From Archaeoglobales archaeon (GTDB taxonomy: Archaea; Halobacteriota; Archaeoglobi; Archaeoglobales; Archaeoglobaceae), in contig QMZF01000055.1 of assembly GCA_003663055.1 (NCBI GenBank), positions 1 through 6,708 of the forward strand: a stretch of 6,708 nt of DNA, written 5' to 3'. A program made the position numbers and the translations under genes. Below, in pieces: positions 1 to 5,315 of this stretch. Within the stretch, counting starts at the first letter, position 1. Every line of letters begins with the position of its first letter. The notes beneath the pieces are model-generated. The model ran no database searches and was not told the DNA's origin. It saw nothing but the letters and a program-made list of their open reading frames with translations.

Positions 1-1795
1 ACAGAAGGAAATAAGTATAGCAGAGTTTTTTGAAAAGAACAAGCACATACTCGGCTACTCGAATCCGGCGAAGGCGATAATAACGTGCGTGAAAGAGGCA
101 GTCGATAACAGCCTTGATGCCTGCGAGGATGCTGGCATCTTACCGGACATATTCGTAAAGATAGACAGGGTAGAGAAGCATTACAAGATAATTGTTGAAG
201 ATAACGGGCCAGGAATTATCAAGGAGCAAATTCCAAGGGTTTTTGGCAAGCTCCTCTACGGCTCGCGCTTCCACGCAATAAGGCAAAGCAGGGGGCAGCA
301 GGGCATTGGTATTTCCGCAGCGGTGCTCTACGCTCAACTAACAACGGGTAAGCCAGCAGTTATAACTTCGAAGACCTCTTCAGAAAGCAAAGCCATCAGG
401 ATGGAAATATTCATTAATACGAAAAAGAATGAGCCGGAGATCGTAAAAGAGGAGGAAGTAGACTTGCTCGTTTCAAGGGGGACACGTATTGAGCTTGAAA
501 TTGCTGGGAGCTACGTGAGAGAGAGAAAGCAGAGCGTTTACGAATACCTTAGAGAAACTTCTGTCGTTAATCCCCATGCAAAGATAACCTTCGTTGATCC
601 AGACGGCGAAATACACGTCTTTCCTCGAGTTAGCGAAGAGCTACCTTCCATTCCAAAGGAAATAAAGCCACACCCCCACGGAATAGAAATAGGACAGCTT
701 ATGGCAATGCTACGCTATACGAAAGCCAAAGACCTCCGGAGTTTTCTAAAGAACGAGTTCGTGAGGGTTGGAGATAAGATTGCAAGTGATGTGCTGACTA
801 AAGCTGGCCTAAGCCCAGAATTGAGTCCCCAAGAACTTGGAAGAGGGGAAGCGATGAAACTTTTGAATGCCTTTAAGGAAACGGACTTTCTTCCACCTCC
901 AACCGATTGCTTATCCCCCATAGGCGAATCGCTCATAATGAAGAGTCTTATGGCCGAATTCAAGCCGGAGTGGGTCTATGCTGTAACTAGAAGGCCTGGA
1001 GTTTATTCCGGTCATCCTTTCCTAGTTGAAGTTGGCATTGCATATGGCGGGGAGATAAAAGAAGATAAGGTAACGCTCCTCAGGTACGCAAACAAAATCC
1101 CATTGCTTTACCAACAAGGCGGTTGTGCGCTTACGAAGGCGGTAGAGAGTATAAACTGGAAGAACTACGGTTTACAGCAGTCAAGAGATGAACTTCCCGT
1201 TGGAAGAGCGGTAATACTCGTCCACCTCGCATCAACGAACATACCCTACACCTCCGAATCTAAAGAAGCGGTTGCAGCAATTCCGGAGATAATCGACGAA
1301 GTCAGACTTGCTTTGCAGGAAGCAGGTAGAAGGCTCAGGGAATACCTTGAAAAGAAAGAGAGAGCTATTAGAAAGAAGAAGAAGGAGGACGTTCTCAACA
1401 GAATCCTCCCGCTTCTAGCAAAAAAGCTGTGTGAGGTTTTGGAGAAAGATGAAATTGATGTAGATAGGGTTGTAGCTAGAATTATGGGCAATCTGCATGT
1501 TGAGAGAGAGGTTGCAGAAAAGGATGGTGTTGCAGAAGTCACACTCAGAATTTTCAACTTCACGAGGGCGAGAAGAGAATTAAAGGTTTATGAAATGTGC
1601 AGTGGAAGCGTTGAAGCTGAGGGAGCTAAGATCTCCCAATCTTCCTATTCAACCTTACTCTGGGAGCTCTCCCTTAACCCTGGCGAAAGCGTTGAGCTGA
1701 AGTACAGGGTTAGGGGCAGAATTGTGAACAGAAAACCCCTTGTAAGCGGTATTGATGCGGAAATGCTCAGTGGAGCGGAGCAGTTTGCTTTATAA
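1..1795 (+). CDS. top6B: DNA topoisomerase VI subunit B (ATPase subunit), 5' end cut by window
   Basis: GHKL-type ATPase subunit of the A2B2 type IIB topoisomerase, which relaxes and decatenates DNA by ATP-driven double-strand passage with Top6A. The reading frame is open from base 2 and encodes recognisable Top6B N-terminus ([12 protein letters not shown]) before the first in-frame GTG at 89, so that GTG is internal. Only a few residues lie outside the window; 597 are present, against about 530-620 for the family. Bergerat-fold motifs follow in order: N box [10 protein letters not shown] (95-124), G1 box DNGPGI (200-217), and G2/ATP lid GQQGIG (293-310). A helix-two-turn-helix-like segment spans about 731-925. 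The transducer motif [10 protein letters not shown] begins at 1157, and its lysine (1160-1162) matches the ATP-sensing switch lysine. A basic helix (about 1336-1455) precedes a beta-rich C-terminal domain (about 1490-1780) resembling the Ig-like domain of methanogen Top6B. No top6A follows it; whether one lies upstream cannot be seen. Confidence 0.97.
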   Translation, partial: QKEISIAEFFEKNKHILGYSNPAKAIITCVKEAVDNSLDACEDAGILPDIFVKIDRVEKHYKIIVEDNGPGIIKEQIPRVFGKLLYGSRFHAIRQSRGQQGIGISAAVLYAQLTTGKPAVITSKTSSESKAIRMEIFINTKKNEPEIVKEEEVDLLVSRGTRIELEIAGSYVRERKQSVYEYLRETSVVNPHAKITFVDPDGEIHVFPRVSEELPSIPKEIKPHPHGIEIGQLMAMLRYTKAKDLRSFLKNEFVRVGDKIASDVLTKAGLSPELSPQELGRGEAMKLLNAFKETDFLPPPTDCLSPIGESLIMKSLMAEFKPEWVYAVTRRPGVYSGHPFLVEVGIAYGGEIKEDKVTLLRYANKIPLLYQQGGCALTKAVESINWKNYGLQQSRDELPVGRAVILVHLASTNIPYTSESKEAVAAIPEIIDEVRLALQEAGRRLREYLEKKERAIRKKKKEDVLNRILPLLAKKLCEVLEKDEIDVDRVVARIMGNLHVEREVAEKDGVAEVTLRIFNFTRARRELKVYEMCSGSVEAEGAKISQSSYSTLLWELSLNPGESVELKYRVRGRIVNRKPLVSGIDAEMLSGAEQFAL

Positions 1796-1796
1796 A

Positions 1797-1817
1797 TTTT
1801 TATAATTTTTCTTCTTT
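1797..1817 (+). terminator. Oligo-T termination region after top6B
   Basis: Immediately after the TAA of top6B come T4 (1797-1800), T5 (1806-1810) and a CTTCTTT tract (1811-1817), without a stem-loop. This matches intrinsic termination on oligo-T by archaeal RNA polymerase. The convergent small gene ends 60 bases further on, so a terminator here is expected. This is inferred from composition only. Confidence 0.5.
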
Positions 1818-1850
1818 GCAAACTACTTCTTAATTCAATTCAATCTTCGC

Positions 1851-1856
1851 AAAAAA
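1851..1856 (-). terminator. Oligo-T terminator for the small leftward gene
   Basis: A run of six A on the + strand (T6 in the minus-strand transcript) lies 20 bases past the stop codon of the leftward 93-residue gene. It is a plausible archaeal oligo-T terminator, and together with the T tract after top6B it would insulate the two converging genes. Confidence 0.4.
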
Positions 1857-1876
1857 CCAATTCCAGCAATTCCAGA

Positions 1877-2158
1877 CTAAACGTGCTTAACACTAACTTC
1901 CACAACGTCACCAACTTTAAGTTCGAGCTCGCAGTACTCCTCGTATTTCATCGTAATCATGGCATCCTCACTAATAGATCGTTCTATTGCTCTCATGTAG
2001 GCCATTCCCATCTGCCTACTCAGCTCCATCAGCTTAAACGGATCTTTCATGGCCTCATCGATATCTGGAGCTGTAATAACTTCTCTACCTTCGCGTCTCA
2101 TGTATACAGTAACGGTATTCTCATCTTTCATCTCAATCTTTACGATCTTGTACCTCAT
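1877..2158 (-). CDS. Small conserved-looking protein of unknown function (93 aa)
   Basis: I do not recognise this protein. The ATG (2156-2158) is preceded by a strong Shine-Dalgarno, AGGAGG on the minus strand (CCTCCT at 2166-2171), at a 7-base spacing, so the start and the coding call are well supported; the stop is TAG. The 93-residue sequence is highly charged and has no signal peptide or membrane segment. By eye it has an N-terminal beta hairpin (about residues 1-28), a central helical stretch containing DPFKLMELSRQMGMAYMRAIE (about 39-59), and a C-terminal strand motif ELKVGDVVEVSV (about 79-90) of the kind seen in small beta-barrel or swapped-hairpin domains. A cytosolic binding protein or regulator is possible, but that is a guess. 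The + strand ORF covering the same bases lacks a ribosome binding site and is read as a shadow. Confidence 0.78.
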   Translation of the reverse strand: MRYKIVKIEMKDENTVTVYMRREGREVITAPDIDEAMKDPFKLMELSRQMGMAYMRAIERSISEDAMITMKYEEYCELELKVGDVVEVSVKHV

Positions 2159-2165
2159 ATCCCTT

Positions 2166-2171
2166 CCTCCT
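2166..2171 (-). promoter_or_regulatory. Strong Shine-Dalgarno of the 93-aa gene
   Basis: CCTCCT on the + strand is AGGAGG in the minus-strand mRNA, 7 bases before the ATG. It fixes the start codon and strand of this small gene, which otherwise has little homology support. An AT-rich stretch at 2240-2250 (minus strand TTAATAATAT) is a possible TATA box and would give a leader of about 60 bases; that part is weak. Confidence 0.7.
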
Positions 2172-2292
2172 GATCTCCTCTGGTAGAGTCACTTTCTGAC
2201 TGAAGGAGTGAAGCTAAGTCCGTCCATAAAGCCTACCATGATATTATTAACAATTCCAGAGGCTCCACCGGAAAAATCATCATGAGTTTTTT

Positions 2293-2307
2293 GAAAAAAT
2301 TTATTTC
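2293..2307 (+). promoter_or_regulatory. Candidate BRE/TATA promoter, leaderless start
   Basis: GAAAAAA (2293-2299) followed by TTTATTTC (2300-2307) resembles an archaeal BRE plus TATA box. Its centre is about 26 bases ahead of the ATG at 2329, so transcription should begin at or next to the start codon. The absence of a Shine-Dalgarno before that ATG fits a leaderless mRNA. Called from spacing and composition only. Confidence 0.5.
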
Positions 2308-2328
2308 AATGAAGAAGATATTATTTGG

Positions 2329-2976
2329 ATGATTTCCCTCAGCGAAGTCCTTTCAAACCTTAAACAGGGGATGAGCGTACTGGTTGAATACTCTGGTGCT
2401 ACACCCATGCTTGCAGTCCTCAGAAGCATAATCGAGCACTATTCAGATAAAAACATATCAATTATTTTCTCTAGCGAAGTTCCTGTAAAGATAGCGAGGA
2501 ATTTCATTGAAAAGTTTGAAACAGTCCCAGAAATTCTACAAAAAGTGACATACTACATTCCTGGGGGCAAATTACCCTTTGAAAACGTAGAGTATTCTAA
2601 AGGTAGCATCAAAGAGGTAATTCTCAAGGCAAAGAATGAGATCATGTTTCTCTTCGGCCTTAACTATCTTTTGGCGTTTGACGAAGCTGAAACAGCAAAG
2701 CAACTTCTTACCGCTATTTCTAAACTTGAAGAGAGCGTATTCTTCAACTTCATTCCCTCTTATGCTCTCTGCTCGAAGATAGGGCAGCTGATAAGGTTCT
2801 CCCACGACGTAGTCATGAGGATAAGTATCCAGCTCGACGGCTATATCCTCGAAATCACAAATTCTTGGGTTCCCGGAATTCCTCCAGTTTCGATAAACTT
2901 CACCGGAAGACATGTACTCGATGAAGGTAGGAGAGTCAAAACTTCAGCCCTGAGACTTTCTCGATTTCTTCTTTAA
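2329..2976 (+). CDS. Unknown protein, possibly a RecA/KaiC-like fold without a P-loop (DUF257-like)
   Basis: A 215-residue cytosolic protein with no signal peptide or clear membrane helix. The start at 2329 lies about 26 bases after a TATA-like box, and no Shine-Dalgarno is present. The N-terminus (LSEVLSNLKQGMSVLVEYSG, about residues 4-23), the following helix and the strand NISIIFSSE (about 42-50) look like the opening of a RecA/KaiC ATPase core, but the place where a GxxxxGK[ST] P-loop would sit reads EYSGATPML, with no Lys-Ser/Thr. A later segment (EIMFLFGLNYLLAF, about 104-117, then ESVFFNFIPSYAL) recalls the strand order of DUF257-type proteins known from Thermococcales. That resemblance is from memory and unverified. 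The 3' end overlaps the convergent HD-domain gene by 41 bases. Function unknown. Confidence 0.72.
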   Translation: MISLSEVLSNLKQGMSVLVEYSGATPMLAVLRSIIEHYSDKNISIIFSSEVPVKIARNFIEKFETVPEILQKVTYYIPGGKLPFENVEYSKGSIKEVILKAKNEIMFLFGLNYLLAFDEAETAKQLLTAISKLEESVFFNFIPSYALCSKIGQLIRFSHDVVMRISIQLDGYILEITNSWVPGIPPVSINFTGRHVLDEGRRVKTSALRLSRFLL

Positions 2977-3475
2977 GCTTTACAGCCCGCTCCTTGCTCC
3001 TTTCTACAAACCACCTCTGCTCTTTAATATCGTCAAGTCTTTCCATGAACTCTTTGAAGCTGCCAATTCTACCCCCAAAGACAAGGTTGTCGGCAAAAGC
3101 AACTATTTTCTCCTCAAGCGTTTCGGGCATGTAGTCCTTTGCAGGTAAACCAAGAGCTTTTGCCTCGCTTGCTTTTACACCGGAAGAGAAGTGCCTCTCC
3201 GCAATCCTGACTATCTTCCCATCGAATCCTTCACGCCTTAGAATCTCCCCGCTCAACACAAAGTGGTCGATGCCATGGCTGTATGCTCTGCCAATGTCGT
3301 GCAGCAGCGCTCCAAGCCTTACGGCCTCAATGTCAACGTTATAACCCTTCGCCTTAGCAGCCTCTGCAATTCTTACAGCAAGTTCTGCAACAGCTTTGCA
3401 GTGTTCTCTGACGTTCTCTGGCAAATTGTACTTCTCCCACAAAGCCTTCACGGACTCTGGGATCAGACAAAGCAC
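2936..3475 (-). CDS. HD-domain metal-dependent phosphohydrolase (TIGR00295-like)
   Basis: A 179-residue HD-superfamily protein. The metal-site pattern is complete: His25 (EHCKAVAEL), the His59-Asp60 doublet (LLHDIG), His71 (GIDHFVLSG), His95 (ERHFSSG) and Asp129 (AFADNLV). This set, in an archaeal protein of about 180 residues, matches the uncharacterised TIGR00295 type; HD enzymes of this size hydrolyse phosphomonoesters, nucleotides or cyclic phosphates, and the substrate here is not known. The GTG start at 3473-3475 lies inside the last codons of the deacetylase gene (13-base overlap, different frame). There is no well-spaced Shine-Dalgarno, so translation is probably coupled to the upstream cistron. 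The only other nearby start is a GTG at codon 9, also without a Shine-Dalgarno. Co-transcription with the deacetylase is very likely; the 3' end overlaps the rightward 215-aa gene. Confidence 0.9.
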   Translation of the reverse strand: MLCLIPESVKALWEKYNLPENVREHCKAVAELAVRIAEAAKAKGYNVDIEAVRLGALLHDIGRAYSHGIDHFVLSGEILRREGFDGKIVRIAERHFSSGVKASEAKALGLPAKDYMPETLEEKIVAFADNLVFGGRIGSFKEFMERLDDIKEQRWFVERSKERAVKLKEEIEKVSGLKF

Positions 3476-4539
3476 CCCCAGTATTTCGAGTGTGTTCTCT
3501 TTACCTCCTGTATAGTAGCTCTAACTTCGCCAATAACGTTCTTTTTTCTCCATTTTAGCTCGTCGGCATAGCTTTCGGGCTCTCTTATGCACGAAACGTC
3601 CATACCTGCCATTGCTGCTATTATCGCAAGATTTGTGTACGGCAAGGCCTTCTCCACACTGTATCCGCCCTCAAGAACAGCAAACAGCCTTCCGCTGCAC
3701 AGTTTTTCAGCAAGAGATACAGCTCTCAGCATAAGCTCTGCATAGCCCCTTGCGGTTAAAGCGAGGCTTGTGAGCGGGTCTGTGAAGTGATTGTCCTGTC
3801 CTGCCGAGATCGCTATGAAATCCGGCTTGAAATCGATGGCTACAGGCTCGATTATTTCATCAAAGATTGCAAGATAGCACTCATCGCTCGCTCCGGGAGG
3901 GAGGGGCACGTTTATCGTGTAGCCTTCCCCCTTACCCCCTCCAACTTCATGCGGGTAGCCCGTGCCAGGATACAGCGGCATCTGATGGAGGGAAATAAAG
4001 AGGACAGAGGAATCGTTGTAGAATATCTCCTGCGTTCCGTCGCCATGGTGAGCATCCCAATCGAGGATAAGGATCTTCTTAAAGCCATTACGCTGTAACC
4101 ATTTAACGGCTATTGCCATGTTGTTGAGGTAGCAGAAACCAGCTCCAATGTAGGGCTTTGCGTGGTGGCCAGGAGGCCTTATCATTGCAAAGGCGTTTTT
4201 AACCTCTCCCTCTGCAACAGCCTTGGCAGCTCTTATTGCCCCTCCTGCAGCGAGCAAAGCGACATCTATAAGACCAACAGGCACGTTTGTGTCCCAGTCG
4301 ATGATTCCACCCTTTTTGCTAGCTTTCTTAAGAAACTCAAGGTACTCGGGGGTGTGAACAGCAAGAACGTCATCCTCCGAAGCGTAAAAAGGTTCAAGGA
4401 GGATAACTTCTTGGCTATCAAAAATTCCCTCCTCCATCAGCTGATCGATCGTGTACGCAAGCCTTTCCTTTCTTTCTGGATGCGTTGGTGTTTGCTCATG
4501 CTCAAGATACTTGGGATGGAAGACTATACCCGTCGTCAT
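3463..4539 (-). CDS. Histone deacetylase family zinc amidohydrolase (HDAC/AcuC/acetylpolyamine type)
   Basis: A 358-residue single-domain protein of the arginase/deacetylase fold, which removes acetyl groups from acetyl-lysine or acetylpolyamines using Zn2+. The active site is complete: N-terminal THPERKERL (19-27); the paired histidines in RPPGHHA (His125, His126); DWDAHHGDGT (160-169) with zinc ligands Asp162 and His164 and relay acids Asp160 and Asp167; the third zinc ligand Asp249 in SAGQDNH (245-251); and catalytic Tyr293 in EGGY. The SAG-x-D-x-H form and the length point to the class II/prokaryotic deacetylase side of the family. The ATG start at 4539 gives the expected N-terminus, with AAGGA just upstream and a TATA box 30-36 bases away. 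It leads an apparent operon with the overlapping HD-domain gene and is divergent from alba. The true substrate (protein, Alba, acetylpolyamine) cannot be read from sequence. Confidence 0.94.
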   Translation of the reverse strand: MTTGIVFHPKYLEHEQTPTHPERKERLAYTIDQLMEEGIFDSQEVILLEPFYASEDDVLAVHTPEYLEFLKKASKKGGIIDWDTNVPVGLIDVALLAAGGAIRAAKAVAEGEVKNAFAMIRPPGHHAKPYIGAGFCYLNNMAIAVKWLQRNGFKKILILDWDAHHGDGTQEIFYNDSSVLFISLHQMPLYPGTGYPHEVGGGKGEGYTINVPLPPGASDECYLAIFDEIIEPVAIDFKPDFIAISAGQDNHFTDPLTSLALTARGYAELMLRAVSLAEKLCSGRLFAVLEGGYSVEKALPYTNLAIIAAMAGMDVSCIREPESYADELKWRKKNVIGEVRATIQEVKRTHSKYWGCFV

Positions 4540-4563
4540 TATTCCTTTATCGTCAAAGCTGTA

Positions 4564-4579
4564 TTAATCTTTATAGGGT
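4564..4579 (-). promoter_or_regulatory. TATA promoter of the deacetylase-HD operon
   Basis: On the minus strand this reads CCCTATAAAGATTAAT, with a good TATA element (TATAAAGA, 4568-4575) centred about 33 bases ahead of the ATG at 4539. The expected start would be near 4547, giving a leader of only about 8 bases that barely contains the AAGGA at 4544-4548. No second promoter is visible before the HD gene. Confidence 0.6.
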
Positions 4580-4885
4580 CTACATTCCACCATTTGACTA
4601 CACCATTTTGACCATTTCCGTACTCTTCTCTGAAATTGATTTTGACTTAGTCTTTTTTAATCTTTAACATTATACCTTCAAATCGGCGCTCTCCGGCTTC
4701 CTAAGTAGATTTAAAACTCATAAGAAACAGAATCTTTAATTTCGTTTGATATTTGGCTTCGAAAAAGTTTGTTTGGAGTTTTGAGATTGGTTGCAGAGCT
4801 ATGTTTGAGATTAATTGTTTATTGCCTGAAAATTCTTGTATGAGTAATTGTTGGAGATGCCCCACGATCAGCAATCCACCAAAGG
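4580..4885. other. AT-rich gap between divergent deacetylase and alba promoters
   Basis: No convincing gene is present in these roughly 300 bases. The minus-strand ORF that crosses it runs over the alba promoter and start and lacks a ribosome binding site. Visible structure includes a T6 run (4653-4658), two AATCTTTA elements (4659-4666, 4731-4738), a small GC-rich island in AT-rich surroundings (4684-4700), and an imperfect 14-base direct repeat, TTTGAGATTGGTTG (4780-4793) and TTTGAGATTAATTG (4804-4817). I see no tRNA, C/D-box pair or CRISPR unit. It could hold regulatory sites or a small RNA. Confidence 0.5.
4780..4817. repeat. Imperfect 14-bp direct repeat upstream of alba
   Basis: TTTGAGATTGGTTG (4780-4793) and TTTGAGATTAATTG (4804-4817) match at 12 of 14 positions with a 24-base period. 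They lie about 75-110 bases upstream of the alba TATA box. The spacing and similarity could reflect tandem binding sites for an activator or repressor, or simply chance in AT-rich DNA. Confidence 0.45.
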
Positions 4886-4899
4886 AAAAATTAATATAG
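4882..4899 (+). promoter_or_regulatory. BRE/TATA promoter of alba
   Basis: AAGGAAAAA (4882-4890) is a purine-rich BRE and TTAATATAG (4891-4899) a good archaeal TATA box. Transcription should begin about 25 bases downstream, near 4918-4923, leaving a leader of roughly 40 bases before the ATG at 4960. The leader holds the duplicated Shine-Dalgarno. This places the upstream in-frame GTG (4909) before the likely transcription start, which argues against it as the real start codon. Confidence 0.7.
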
Positions 4900-4937
4900 C
4901 CTATTACTGTGGCTGTGCAAAAAATAGCAGGGGAAAA

Positions 4938-4955
4938 GGAGGTTAGGGAGGTTAG
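4938..4955 (+). repeat. Exact 9-bp tandem duplication carrying two Shine-Dalgarno sites
   Basis: GGAGGTTAG occurs twice in direct succession (4938-4946 and 4947-4955). Each copy holds GGAGG; the second (4947-4951) sits at normal spacing from the ATG at 4960 and must be the working ribosome binding site. The first copy is 9 bases further out and may act as a standby site or be a replication-slippage product. Confidence 0.85.
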
Positions 4956-4959
4956 AAAA

Positions 4960-5232
4960 ATGGCTGAGAACGCAGTGTTTGTTGGAAACAAGCCTGTAAT
5001 GAACTATGTGCTTGCAGTGTTGACGCAGTTCAACAGTGGAGTGAGGGAGGTAGCAGTTAAAGCGAGAGGCAGAGCCATTAGCAGGGCTGTCGACGTGGCA
5101 GAGATTGTCAGAAAGCGCTTCCTGCCGGATGTGGATGTGAAGGATATTAAAATTTCAACTGAAAAGGTTGAAAGTGAGCAGGGGGAAGCGAACGTCTCTG
5201 CGATTGAGATAACCCTCGCCAAGAAGGAGTAA
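4960..5232 (+). CDS. albA: Alba, archaeal DNA/RNA-binding chromatin protein
   Basis: A 90-residue dimeric nucleic-acid-binding protein that coats and bridges archaeal DNA and also binds RNA. The start is ATG 4960, preceded by GGAGG at 8 bases. An in-frame GTG at 4909 would add 17 residues but lies ahead of the expected transcription start, and the added residues are the translated leader. From ATG the protein begins [17 protein letters not shown], as in Archaeoglobus Alba. Diagnostic motifs are [10 protein letters not shown] (9-18), the DNA/RNA-contacting [12 protein letters not shown] (34-45), VAEIVR (46-51), the beta-hairpin tip around [10 protein letters not shown] (71-80), and the final strand AIEITLAKK. 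Where Sulfolobus Alba has the acetylated Lys16 of GKKP, this protein has Asn10 followed by Lys11. It is transcribed alone from a strong promoter, with T tracts after the stop, and is divergent from a deacetylase-family gene. Confidence 0.97.
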   Translation: MAENAVFVGNKPVMNYVLAVLTQFNSGVREVAVKARGRAISRAVDVAEIVRKRFLPDVDVKDIKISTEKVESEQGEANVSAIEITLAKKE

Positions 5233-5238
5233 AAACAA

Positions 5239-5256
5239 TTTTTCTCTTTTAATTTT
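5239..5256 (+). terminator. Oligo-T termination region after alba
   Basis: T5 (5239-5243), T4 (5247-5250) and T4 (5253-5256) follow the alba stop within 25 bases, with more T runs up to 5278. There is no stem-loop. Multiple short T tracts are the usual form of archaeal intrinsic termination and fit a short, abundant alba transcript separate from pgk. Confidence 0.55.
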
Positions 5257-5278
5257 GCGTTAATTTTGCTCCCTTTTT

Positions 5279-5293
5279 CCAAAATCTTTAATA
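5279..5293 (+). promoter_or_regulatory. Candidate promoter of pgk, leaderless start
   Basis: CCAAAAT (5279-5285) then CTTTAATA (5286-5293) form a BRE/TATA-like element centred about 26 bases ahead of the pgk ATG at 5316. The transcript would begin at or next to the ATG. An AAGGA at 5297-5301 is too far from the ATG (14 bases) to be a normal ribosome binding site, which also suits a leaderless mRNA. Confidence 0.55.
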
Positions 5294-5315
5294 GTGAAGG
5301 AACCAACCTGCTTCG

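Noticed and set aside
89..91. GTG at 89 as the start of top6B
   Set aside because: The frame is open to base 2 and the 29 codons before it encode conserved Top6B N-terminus; the gene simply begins outside the window.
1861..1875. TTCCAG repeated twice (TTCCAGCAATTCCAG) and again near 2254
   Set aside because: A six-base motif is too short and too loosely placed to argue for a binding site or repeat family.
2189..2239. Minus-strand 16-residue leader ORF upstream of the 93-aa gene (MVGFMDGLSFTPSVRK)
   Set aside because: No ribosome binding site and no attenuation-type codon bias or hairpin; too short to support.
2282..2332. A 16-residue ORF (MSFLKKFISMKK...) whose TGA overlaps the ATG of the 215-aa gene as ATGA
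   Set aside because: No Shine-Dalgarno, and the likely TATA box of the next gene lies inside it, so it is probably not transcribed; treated as chance.
4909..4959. A 17-residue N-terminal extension of Alba from GTG 4909
   Set aside because: The GTG lies only 10 bases after the TATA box, before the expected transcription start; the ATG at 4960 has the ideal Shine-Dalgarno and the family-typical N-terminus.
4701..4991. Minus-strand 96-residue ORF across the alba promoter
   Set aside because: It is antisense to the alba promoter, leader and start, has no Shine-Dalgarno and reads as low-complexity; considered a shadow.
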